From assembly GCF_016278365.1 (NCBI RefSeq), contig NZ_JADQBZ010000003.1:213185-277184 (forward strand): 64,000 bases of DNA, written 5' to 3'. Within the stretch, counting starts at the first letter, position 1. The number at the start of each line of letters is the position of its first letter. The notes beneath the pieces are model-generated. The model worked only from the letters and a program-made list of their open reading frames with translations. It was not told the origin of the DNA and did no database searches. The DNA is from Methanolobus sp. (GTDB lineage: Archaea; Halobacteriota; Methanosarcinia; Methanosarcinales; Methanosarcinaceae). The position numbers and the translations under genes were made by a program. Shown here in pieces: positions 44,337 through 52,669 of the stretch.

Positions 44337-44933
44337 TTATTCTTTTGGACGTTTGGGTGGAATGGTGAACAGCCTGTACTTAATGTTCTCATCCCTGAGC
44401 TCTTCAATTATCCTGTTGGATATGACTTTCTGGGGTGAGTGCACTCCTCCTACCCTGGTATGGAGATCATCAAGGCTCTTGAACACGCCTTTTTTCCTTT
44501 CGTCTATGATAGCCCACATAAGCTTCTTCCCGATACCTGGCAGAAGTTCGAGCATATGCAGTCTGTTGGTGATCGGATGAGCATCGTTGAAGAACTTAAC
44601 GAAACGTTCTTCATCGCTTTTCACGTTCGCCTCCAGTATAAAAGGTAGTTCCAGCTGGGCGCCATGGCTGAGGTTACTGTAGCCGATCCTGTGCTTTACA
44701 TGGTCTATCTCTTCCCTGTCCCCATCCCCAATATATACACGAGACTGTATATTCGGGTTTTTACCTTCCTTCGGCACCAGTTCCATCAATACGAAGTTCT
44801 TTTCACCAATGGCCTGAACCACTGGTTTCTTCTGGTAGGATGGTCTTTTGTCCTCATTGCTTCCATAAGGCAGGTAATCAAGGACCCACGCATATTCTTC
44901 TTTTTCAGGTGGCTTTCCTTTAACTTGCATCAT
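44337..44933 (-). CDS. DUF655 family protein (archaeal, RNA polymerase/rRNA cluster)
   Basis: A 198-residue archaeal protein of the DUF655 family. The N-terminal half (EYAWVLDYLPYG, then VVQAIGEKNFVLMELVPKEG, SRVYIGDGDREEIDHVKHRIGY) looks like an OB-type beta fold. The C-terminal half carries a helix-hairpin-helix segment (RLHMLELLPGIGKKLMWAIIDERKK), so nucleic-acid binding is likely. It lies between rpo4 and ksgA, a widely conserved archaeal order. The exact function is unknown. The start at 44933 (MMQVKGK) may instead be the second Met. Confidence 0.9.
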   Translation of the reverse strand: MMQVKGKPPEKEEYAWVLDYLPYGSNEDKRPSYQKKPVVQAIGEKNFVLMELVPKEGKNPNIQSRVYIGDGDREEIDHVKHRIGYSNLSHGAQLELPFILEANVKSDEERFVKFFNDAHPITNRLHMLELLPGIGKKLMWAIIDERKKGVFKSLDDLHTRVGGVHSPQKVISNRIIEELRDENIKYRLFTIPPKRPKE

Positions 44934-45004
44934 ATTCCCTCCGGCATACCCACTGCTGATGTTAAACTTTCTCTCTTGAAAAAAAGGATGTATCGGATAT
45001 AAAT

Positions 45005-45358
45005 TTAATCCATTGCCCCTTCGACCATTTCAAGCATCTGGTCCAGTTCCGTATCACTCAGGGTGAACCTTTCTTTTGCATAGAGGGATCTGAGCTCATC
45101 CCTGGTCATTGGCATTATATCTGCTATCCTGACCGCAATCTCAGGTTTCATTTTTTCCAGTGCCGTGAGATTGTTTACAAGATCTCTTGCTTTTTCCGGA
45201 GATGTCTTTGCGAACGTATCTGCATGATTGATAGCCTTACGCAACTCATATCCCAGCTCTTCTTCATTTTGCAGGCGCTCTTCCATTATCTGGTGCAAAA
45301 TACCTTTCACTTCGGAAAGGGTAAGCAACTCTTCGCTCAGAATTTCCTTAACAATCAT
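45005..45358 (-). CDS. rpo4: DNA-directed RNA polymerase subunit Rpo4 (RpoF)
   Basis: A 117-residue homologue of eukaryotic Rpb4. It shows SEELLTLSEVKGILHQIMEER at the N-terminus and a central helix EKARDLVNNLTALEKMKPEIAVRIADIMP. MTRDELRSLYAKERFTLSDTELDQMLEMV ends it; the HRDC-like fold is clear. With Rpo7 it forms the polymerase stalk; rpo7 is not in the window. It is in the L21e-Rpo4-DUF655-KsgA order, all on the minus strand. Confidence 0.92.
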   Translation of the reverse strand: MIVKEILSEELLTLSEVKGILHQIMEERLQNEEELGYELRKAINHADTFAKTSPEKARDLVNNLTALEKMKPEIAVRIADIMPMTRDELRSLYAKERFTLSDTELDQMLEMVEGAMD

Positions 45359-45496
45359 TGATATACACTCTTTACTATTATATCCTGTTCTCTATGTGAC
45401 ATCAACTAAAATAATTCAGTATATCTTTATTGTTGCCAACAAAGATATATCTGACGTTGTGTGCAAAGATCCGGTACAATACGGTATATCCGTACT

Positions 45497-45790
45497 TTAG
45501 TACTTCTGTGGCTTAAGGTGCTGCGGAAGGGCTATTAGTTCCTTTGTAGCATTGCCGTCCCTTATCTGGAGCAGGTATGCGCGGCCGCGCTGACCCAAAA
45601 CCTTGCCGGTCCTTCCCTGGAATCGTGGATTTGGCATTCCCTTCTGTACGCTGGGGTCGATGTCGATGTGGACCATCTGTCCCTCTGTGAATTCCTGGAT
45701 AGCCTTGCTAACAGGGGAAATTCCTCTTTCTCTTACACTCTTTTTCAGCTTGTAACGTGTACAGCATTTTTCACCGTGTGATGTTGGCAT
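45497..45790 (-). CDS. rpl21e: 50S ribosomal protein L21e
   Basis: A 97-residue L21e, found only in archaea and eukaryotes. It begins [22 protein letters not shown]. It contains [40 protein letters not shown], the SH3-like core. The 138-nt gap to rpo4 (45359-45496) has no further gene and may hold a promoter for rpo4. Confidence 0.95.
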   Translation of the reverse strand: MPTSHGEKCCTRYKLKKSVRERGISPVSKAIQEFTEGQMVHIDIDPSVQKGMPNPRFQGRTGKVLGQRGRAYLLQIRDGNATKELIALPQHLKPQKY

Positions 45791-45870
45791 GATATTCCTC
45801 CATTGATTAACTTGATACGATCAATTCTATAATTATATTCTAGTGATAAACCTTGAACCGGAAAACGCAT

Positions 45871-47163
45871 TCATATATCCACTTTGATTACATCGAGCTC
45901 AGTGACTATGGCCTGTATCCCCAGCAATCCTGTGAGGCTTGGCTGTGTCCTTCCTTCGTCACCGGATACCAGTTCTTTGACATATAGCCCGCCGCCACAG
46001 TGAACCTGCATGATGGCGTACTCGTCCGTCAGTTCTGTAAGCTGCATATCGTGTACGTTTCTCTTGCGCACCAGATCCGCCCTTCGGTGGGATACGCGCT
46101 GTGGTGTCCTCTGTGATATCTCAGCTCCGACCAGACTGTCGATGGCAGATATAAGCATTTCTTTGGAAACTGGCTCTTTGAATGTAACTTTAAGGTTATA
46201 AACCTTATCCGCCTTTGATGCTTTAAGAGCCTCTATGACTTCCTTCTGCACCATCTGCAGTTCCTGGACCTCTACCTTGCCATTCGCAAAGGTATTTATC
46301 CTTTTTTCAAGCTCAGCTACATCAAAGGAGCGTATCGGCGAGTTAAGCACTTCGACCACAAAAGGTCGTCCGGTGCCACCCATAAGCGCATCTATGTCTT
46401 CTCTTCCAGCTCCATGGAATGTCGTGTCACTGGCACCTGTGACCTTGAGGATCTCCTCCCGAATGAGCTCATCCACTGATTCCGGGTACTGCTTGCCTGT
46501 AAAAGAGCACTTATCGCATCCCCTGCCTCCGCAGTTCCTGCAGGGCCACCGGGTCTGTGGAATGCCACGTACAAGCTTCCTGTACCTGCCCTGTATATAT
46601 ATAGAACGCACCTGCAACCTGACAGCGTCTTCCGCAAGGTCAAGGGTCACAAGCACATCCGGCCTGTTGAACTCAACCTCTTTGCCGGTACGTGCTGCTA
46701 TGAGCTTTCCGACCTCTCTGTTCAGCTCCGTCTTGAGCTGCTCTGCATAGGTTATCCCGCACTCACTCCAAAGTATCTCTTCGTTCTCACCCAGCAACCC
46801 GCTGACCTTTGTCCCGACAAGGAATGTAGAATACTCAATATCCCCGATAGCTTCTACGGCCCTGTCAGCCCAGGCATCCAGGTTGTCGTACAATCCCAGA
46901 CACACCCAGCATTTGCTGTCATCTTCCTTGATTCCCAGTGTCTTCCTTGCGAAAGCGCTGCTTGGGGCAAGTTGCTTGAGGAGGGCATCATCACCCGAAG
47001 CTTTATGCAGCAGGTCCCCTTCCATGGCAAGGGCAAGCTTTACAGCCTTCCCTCTCTCTACGTTGGTAAGGCCTGTGGATAGTTTTGCGAATTGCCTGCC
47101 CATGCAGTTATCACAAATAGGTCCTTCATTGACAATTCGTTTAGCAGTTTCAAGTATGCTCAT
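45871..47163 (-). CDS. pus10: tRNA pseudouridine synthase Pus10
   Basis: A 430-residue archaeal Pus10 that makes pseudouridine at tRNA positions 54 and 55. The N-terminal THUMP-containing part has CDNCMGRQFAKL and CWVCLGLYD as zinc cysteines. CRNCGGRGCDKCSFTG gives a further cluster near residue 215. The catalytic-site segment is HGAGREDIDALMGGTGRPFVVE, with the conserved Asp after GRE. The C-terminus has GGLYVKELVSGDEGRTQPSLTGLLG. Its neighbour TrmY methylates the same position 54, so the pair acts in sequence on the T-loop. Confidence 0.94.
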   Translation of the reverse strand: MSILETAKRIVNEGPICDNCMGRQFAKLSTGLTNVERGKAVKLALAMEGDLLHKASGDDALLKQLAPSSAFARKTLGIKEDDSKCWVCLGLYDNLDAWADRAVEAIGDIEYSTFLVGTKVSGLLGENEEILWSECGITYAEQLKTELNREVGKLIAARTGKEVEFNRPDVLVTLDLAEDAVRLQVRSIYIQGRYRKLVRGIPQTRWPCRNCGGRGCDKCSFTGKQYPESVDELIREEILKVTGASDTTFHGAGREDIDALMGGTGRPFVVEVLNSPIRSFDVAELEKRINTFANGKVEVQELQMVQKEVIEALKASKADKVYNLKVTFKEPVSKEMLISAIDSLVGAEISQRTPQRVSHRRADLVRKRNVHDMQLTELTDEYAIMQVHCGGGLYVKELVSGDEGRTQPSLTGLLGIQAIVTELDVIKVDI

Positions 47164-47187
47164 CCGATCACTCTCATTTTTTGTAAG

Positions 47188-47799
47188 TTATGCTTCCGTC
47201 CGGCTTTGTCCGATCCTGTCCAGCTCATTGAGGATAATGATTATGCAATGGTCCGAATGAAGTGAGAGGGGTCCGATAGACAAAGTCCCGGAAGCTATCG
47301 TTTTGATCGCTACTTCTTCCTCTTCTGTGACTCCCATATGGTCGCCCAGTATAAATACCGCATCATCAGGAAGGACACTGGTACTTCTCACATCTCCTCC
47401 GCCTTCATGCAGGTAATATATGCGCCTGTTATTCGCCGTGAACTCAGCCAGCAGCTTCTCAAGCCCTCCACGACGTATCCATACTCCGGGAGTGGATTGT
47501 GACTCGAATTCTGTGGCATCCTTCTCAAGTGCTTTTTTGATAAGGGATCCGCTGCTCCTCTCATCAGGGCTGAGATACCTGAGCTGTTCACCATTGAAGC
47601 GTACGATCTTACCGGGATCGGGTTCTCCAAGCAGCACCAGATGTATGTTGACATCCCTCCTCATTCCGTGGGACAGGAAAAGTGCTGAGTTGATACATCT
47701 GCAGAGTATGTCCATGCGTCCTGCCGCACCAGGCAGGTCGTTCAGCGAGAAATCACCTGTAGTGAGCGCCTTGTGGCCGATTATCACAAAATCCTTCAT
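47188..47799 (-). CDS. trmY: tRNA (pseudouridine54-N1)-methyltransferase TrmY
   Basis: A 203-residue SPOUT methyltransferase of the former DUF358 group. It opens FVIIGHKALTTGDFSLNDLPGAAGRMD and has INIHLVLLGEPDPGK-type features (here VNIHLVLLGEPDPG). The knot region is DAVFILGDHMGVTEEEE and GTLSIGPLSLHSDHCIIIILNELD. It converts pseudouridine 54 of tRNA to N1-methylpseudouridine, the archaeal stand-in for ribothymidine. It lies 24 nt upstream of pus10, whose product it modifies. Confidence 0.93.
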   Translation of the reverse strand: MKDFVIIGHKALTTGDFSLNDLPGAAGRMDILCRCINSALFLSHGMRRDVNIHLVLLGEPDPGKIVRFNGEQLRYLSPDERSSGSLIKKALEKDATEFESQSTPGVWIRRGGLEKLLAEFTANNRRIYYLHEGGGDVRSTSVLPDDAVFILGDHMGVTEEEEVAIKTIASGTLSIGPLSLHSDHCIIIILNELDRIGQSRTEA

Positions 47800-47837
47800 T
47801 TTTATTTCCCCTTTTAGTTACATTTAACGTACCCTGA

Positions 47838-49142
47838 TCAGTTCTTTCCTTCCTTGAGCACAATCTTTGCAAGAGCGGTAGCTATTTTCCTGTAATCTGC
47901 GCCCTCGACAGCCAGCTTCCCGACCCATTCGTCATATCTTTCCAGGTTTCCGGTGCGAATGTTCGTTCTCACCTTTTCCGCAACCTGTGCTTCCTTGGCT
48001 TTTTCAGCATCCTTTATGGTAGGAAGTTCTTTCCGGGTAATCTCAGTCTTAGTGTATCTTTGAATCGCGGTGAGCTTGCCCATTTCATTCTTTTTGATGA
48101 ATGAGTATGCCAGCCCCGGCCTTCCAGCTCTTGCCGTCCTGCCTATCCGGTGAACATAGGTCTCTATCTCCAGAGGCAGGTCATAATTGAAGACCACTTC
48201 GATGTTCTCAATGTCGAGTCCTCTTGCAGCCACATCCGTGGCAACTAATATACTGATATCTTCGTCCCGTAATTTATCGACAGTGCGCTCCCTGAGGTTC
48301 TGCCGGATGTCCCCATGCAGGGCTTCCACCGAGTGGCCATGGGACCTGAGTTTCACAAGAACTTTGTCGACTTCCTTCTTGGTATTGCAGAATACAAGGG
48401 CCGACTGGATATTCTCCACATCTATCAGGCGGTGAAGTACCTCTATTTTGGAACTTTCCTTGATCTCAAAGTAGAACTGTTCCACACCAGGCACCGTCAT
48501 CTCTTTTTTAGCCACTTTTATGTGTTCGGGTTCGCGCATGTATTCGTCGGTCAGTTTCAGTATGGTCTTTGGCATGGTTGCGGAAAAGAGCAGTGTCTGC
48601 CTTTCCCCGGGGGTGAGTTCGAGCACCTTCTCGATATCCTCCCTGAATCCCATATTAAGCATCTCGTCAGCCTCGTCAAGGACCATGATCCTGATGCTTT
48701 CCATGTTAATAGCTCCACGCGTGATGTGGTCTATTACTCTTCCCGGTGTCCCGACAACTATCTGTGCGCCGCTTTCAAGTTCCTGCGTCTGCTGGCCCAT
48801 GGCCCGCCCGCCGTAAATCGCTGTTATGCTCAGTCCCTCTGTTAAAAGTGCTATCTTCTTAAGCTCGTCTGCGATCTGGACCGCCAGTTCCCTGGTTGGG
48901 CAGAGAACCATCGCCTGCAGGGCTCTCTTCTTCTTATCCACTAACTCTACGAGAGGGATCCCAAATGCCGCCGTTTTCCCGGTACCAGTCCGTGCCTGTC
49001 CGATAATATCCTTTCCCTGCATTATCAGAGGGATGGCTTGTACCTGTATCTCCGTAGGTTCGATATAACCCATCACTTTAATGCTTTTTAGCACTCCTTT
49101 GGTGAGGTTGAAGTCTTTGAATGTTGTTGATTCTGAATCCAT
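47838..49142 (-). CDS. DEAD-box ATP-dependent RNA helicase (CshA-like)
   Basis: A 434-residue helicase. All motifs are visible: EIQVQAIPLIMQGKDIIG (Q and linker), ARTGTGKT, PTRELAVQIADE, TPGRVIDH, VLDEADEMLNMGF, SATMP, ALVFCNTKKE, ATDVAARGLDI and HRIGRTARAGR. The C-terminal extension of about 80 residues is acidic-basic mixed (KAKEAQVAEKVRTN) and lacks the long basic tail seen in the other helicase of the window. ATG 49142 with GAGTG upstream is preferred over GTG 49151. It probably unwinds structured RNA during cold adaptation or ribosome assembly. Confidence 0.94.
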   Translation of the reverse strand: MDSESTTFKDFNLTKGVLKSIKVMGYIEPTEIQVQAIPLIMQGKDIIGQARTGTGKTAAFGIPLVELVDKKKRALQAMVLCPTRELAVQIADELKKIALLTEGLSITAIYGGRAMGQQTQELESGAQIVVGTPGRVIDHITRGAINMESIRIMVLDEADEMLNMGFREDIEKVLELTPGERQTLLFSATMPKTILKLTDEYMREPEHIKVAKKEMTVPGVEQFYFEIKESSKIEVLHRLIDVENIQSALVFCNTKKEVDKVLVKLRSHGHSVEALHGDIRQNLRERTVDKLRDEDISILVATDVAARGLDIENIEVVFNYDLPLEIETYVHRIGRTARAGRPGLAYSFIKKNEMGKLTAIQRYTKTEITRKELPTIKDAEKAKEAQVAEKVRTNIRTGNLERYDEWVGKLAVEGADYRKIATALAKIVLKEGKN

Positions 49143-49225
49143 GATTGTCACTCTTTATTACAATGATACAATGATAATATAATGGATGCTAATGTATTGC
49201 TACTGCTCTTGTAAACAGCCGAGTA

Positions 49226-50035
49226 TCATTCTTCATATGCTGCTGCATCCCTGCAGATTCCTGCAAGAGGATTTACCGGCCCGGCACCTTTGCCGACCTT
49301 CTGGCTGCCGATGATGGCCCGAACAACGAAATCCTTGGCTTTGCTGGCTGCTTCCACTATTGTCATTCCCTGTGCAAGACAGCAGGTAAGAGCGGAGGCA
49401 TAGGTGCACCCTGAGCCATGTGTGCCACCCTTTACAAATTTTCCGGGGATGACCGTGAACCGGTCCTCTTTAGCCTCATAGATAACATCGGATGCATCCA
49501 GATGTCCGCCTGTGATTATAACTACTTTGACCCCTGTCCTGGCAATGACCCTGGCTGCCTGCTTTGCTTCCTCCACTGTCGTTATGGTCATGCCTGAAAG
49601 AGCCATGGCCTCATTGATATTTGGAGTAACGACATGACTTATGGGCAGGAGCTCTTCTTTTAGCGCCCTGATCGCATCTTTCTGGAGCAGGTCACCCCCG
49701 GCTTCGGCTGCCATTACGGGATCTACTATCAACCTGAGCCCGTACTTGCGGACCATACCGGCAACAATGGAAACAATACCCGATGATGACAACATGCCGG
49801 ACTTGGCCCATTCTATCGTCATATCTGTACATACAGCGTCCACCTGGCTGGCGACCACTTCCGGGGGCAGGTCAAAGACACTCAGGACTCCGGTTGTGTT
49901 CTGTGAGGTCACTGATGTGATGGCGCATGTCCCGTGAAGCCCCATGGCTGCAATGGTTTTGATATCCGCCTCTATTCCTGCCCCTCCACCGGAATCCGAT
50001 CCTGCAATGGTCATTACAACAGTTGCCCCTCTCAT
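49226..50035 (-). CDS. thiD: Hydroxymethylpyrimidine(-phosphate) kinase ThiD
   Basis: A 269-residue ribokinase-family enzyme that makes HMP-PP for thiamine. VVMTIAGSDSGGGAGIEADIKTI contains the anchor GSDSGGGAG. CAITSVTSQNTTGV, VDPVMAAEAGGDLL and VKGGTHGSGCTYASAL, with the catalytic GSGC motif, follow. There is no C-terminal ThiN domain in this length. The ATG at 50035 lies in an AT-rich spacer shared with the divergent lsm operon. Confidence 0.93.
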   Translation of the reverse strand: MRGATVVMTIAGSDSGGGAGIEADIKTIAAMGLHGTCAITSVTSQNTTGVLSVFDLPPEVVASQVDAVCTDMTIEWAKSGMLSSSGIVSIVAGMVRKYGLRLIVDPVMAAEAGGDLLQKDAIRALKEELLPISHVVTPNINEAMALSGMTITTVEEAKQAARVIARTGVKVVIITGGHLDASDVIYEAKEDRFTVIPGKFVKGGTHGSGCTYASALTCCLAQGMTIVEAASKAKDFVVRAIIGSQKVGKGAGPVNPLAGICRDAAAYEE

Positions 50036-50508
<473 letters not shown>

Positions 50509-50599
50509 AACAAACGTAAGGTATAAGAACTAATAACCGTATCAGGGTAATCCACACGATTTACGATTATTTCCAATTTCAACTAAAAGGTGATTATAA

Positions 50600-50770
<171 letters not shown>

Positions 50771-50804
50771 GCCTGATTTTTCTCCCTATCCACCGGAGAT
50801 AAAA

Positions 50805-52220
50805 ATGCGCGAGGAATGCGGTGTTGTGGGTGTGGTAAAAAATGGAAACGAATCACACCCGATACCTGCTTCACTTCAGATATACTATGGCCTCTATGCC
50901 TTGCAACATCGCGGACAGGAATCCTCAGGCATAACCGTTCATAACGGCAAAGATCCCATGACCATAAAAGGTATGGGGCTTGTTCCGGAAGTTTTTGATA
51001 AGGATGCCCTTCTTGAACTTAAAGGCAAGGTAGGCATAGGACACGTACGGTACTCTACTTGCGGCGACTCTATGCTGGAGAATTGTCAACCGTTCATTGT
51101 TAAATACAAAAGCGGTACTGTTGCTATCGCTCATAATGGTAATCTAGTCAATAGTAATGACCTTCGCAGGAAGCTTGAATCTGAAGGGCACTTTTTCGTA
51201 GCAAGTTCGGATACTGAGGTCATAGCACATCTTCTAGTCAAAGAGCTTTTGAAATATGGTATCGCCGAAGCTATTGGCAATGTAATGAAACAACTGAATG
51301 GCTCTTATTCACTGGCCATTATGATCGACGACCTGCTGATGGCTGTAAGGGATCCCTATGGATTCAAGCCATTGTGCATCGGATCGATCGATTCAGGATA
51401 CGCTGTTGCATCGGAAAGTGTAGCTATTGATACGCTTAATGGGAAGCTGATCAGGGATGTTCACCCTGGCGAACTGGTTATTTTCCGGAACGGTGAGATC
51501 GAATCACACCAACTTTTCCGTGAAACAACTTGTGCACACTGTGTTTTTGAATATATATATTTTGCACGTCCTGATTCTATTATTGACGGAAGACTTGTCT
51601 ATAAGGTCCGGGAACGCATCGGTGAGAGGTTGGCAAAAGAACATCCCGTTGAAGCTGATATGGTATCCCCTGTTCCGGATTCAGGCATCACTTCAGCGAT
51701 CGGTTATTCCCGCCAGTCAAATATCATCTACGAAGAAAGTCTCATGAAGAACCGTTATATCGGGAGGACTTTCATTCTTCCGGGCCAGGCAATGCGTGAA
51801 ACTGCAGTGCGGCTCAAGATGAACACTATTGCAGAAAACATCCGGGGCAGAAAGATAATTCTTATAGATGACAGCATTGTCAGGGGTACTACCTCCCGTC
51901 GCATCATTGACATGATAAAAAATGCAGGCGCCACGGAAGTTCATGCGCGTATAGGGAGCCCCCCTATAGTTGCACCATGTTATCTTGGTATTGACATGGC
52001 TTCAAGGGAAGAGCTTATAGCTGCCCATAAGACAATAAAAGGCGTGGAAGCTGTAATTAATGCAGATTCCCTGGGATATCTGAGTATTGAGGGCCTGGTG
52101 GAATCCATAGGCATAGATCGAGATGACCTGTGCCTGGGCTGCCTTACAGGTGCTTACCCGGTTGATATCCCGGGAGAAAAAACCTGTCAGCGCAGACAAC
52201 TTAAGCTTCATGAGTTTTAA
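50805..52220 (+). CDS. purF: Amidophosphoribosyltransferase PurF
   Basis: A 471-residue enzyme for the first step of purine synthesis. Cys5 in MREECGVVGVV becomes the N-terminal glutaminase nucleophile after removal of a four-residue propeptide. The glutaminase domain has LYALQHRGQESSGI and GIGHVRYST. The phosphoribosyl domain has the PRPP motif IILIDDSIVRGTTSRRI. Cysteines in ETTCAHCVFEY and DDLCLGCLTGAYP match the 4Fe-4S ligands of the Bacillus-type enzyme, so an oxygen-sensitive cluster is likely. It is last in the lsm-rpl37e-purF operon. Confidence 0.95.
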   Translation: MREECGVVGVVKNGNESHPIPASLQIYYGLYALQHRGQESSGITVHNGKDPMTIKGMGLVPEVFDKDALLELKGKVGIGHVRYSTCGDSMLENCQPFIVKYKSGTVAIAHNGNLVNSNDLRRKLESEGHFFVASSDTEVIAHLLVKELLKYGIAEAIGNVMKQLNGSYSLAIMIDDLLMAVRDPYGFKPLCIGSIDSGYAVASESVAIDTLNGKLIRDVHPGELVIFRNGEIESHQLFRETTCAHCVFEYIYFARPDSIIDGRLVYKVRERIGERLAKEHPVEADMVSPVPDSGITSAIGYSRQSNIIYEESLMKNRYIGRTFILPGQAMRETAVRLKMNTIAENIRGRKIILIDDSIVRGTTSRRIIDMIKNAGATEVHARIGSPPIVAPCYLGIDMASREELIAAHKTIKGVEAVINADSLGYLSIEGLVESIGIDRDDLCLGCLTGAYPVDIPGEKTCQRRQLKLHEF

Positions 52221-52497
52221 TAAATAAATGGCAAAGCTTATTTTTGCAATATTTTTTATATATTGAATGTAAAAAGGATTACTCTTTTAAACTAACTAAT
52301 AACTGGACTCTTTTTACTATTGATCCCGGCTTTATTTATCGCTGCTACAGATAATTTATTTATATGCATACATAGGAAAAACACAGCCTTTTTTGAAAAC
52401 TACAGGATTCGCCTGAAAATAATTTTAAATTACATGGAAAAACTGAAAAAATGCATTGCAAAATTTAGCCAATAAGGTGATAATTGGAAAAGTAGTA
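52221..52497. other. AT-rich spacer after purF
   Basis: A 277-nt region with T-rich runs (for example TTTTTGCAATATTTTTTATA near 52241-52260) likely to end purF transcription. The right part carries no gene. Nothing else is seen before the tRNA. Confidence 0.4.
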
Positions 52498-52572
52498 TGG
52501 GGCCGGGATCGAGAATCGAACTCGAATCGTAGCCTCCACAGGGCCACAGGATAACCGCTACCCTACCCCGGC
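52498..52572 (-). tRNA. tRNA-His (anticodon GTG), CCA encoded
   Basis: On the minus strand GCCGGGG (1-7) pairs with TCCCGGC (66-72), with one G-U pair. The D arm is GGGT...ATCC. The anticodon stem TGGCC/GGCTA encloses the loop CTGTGGA, giving anticodon GTG. The T arm is TCGAG-TTCGATT-CTCGA. The discriminator is C73, as in all His tRNAs except a few, and CCA (52500-52498) is encoded. The base before G1 is T, so the essential G-1 is not encoded and must be added by a Thg1-type enzyme. No intron is present. Confidence 0.93.
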
Positions 52573-52669
52573 ACGCATATCTTTTGTTTGGAAGCACCCT
52601 TTAGATGTCCTTTTCTTAGATAAACTTTTCCTTTGGAATTGTCTTTCCGGCGGTACAAAAACTGGACAA

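Noticed and set aside
52498..52572. tRNA-His as an integration site
   Set aside because: No repeat of its 3' end and no integrase gene was seen within the window on either side.
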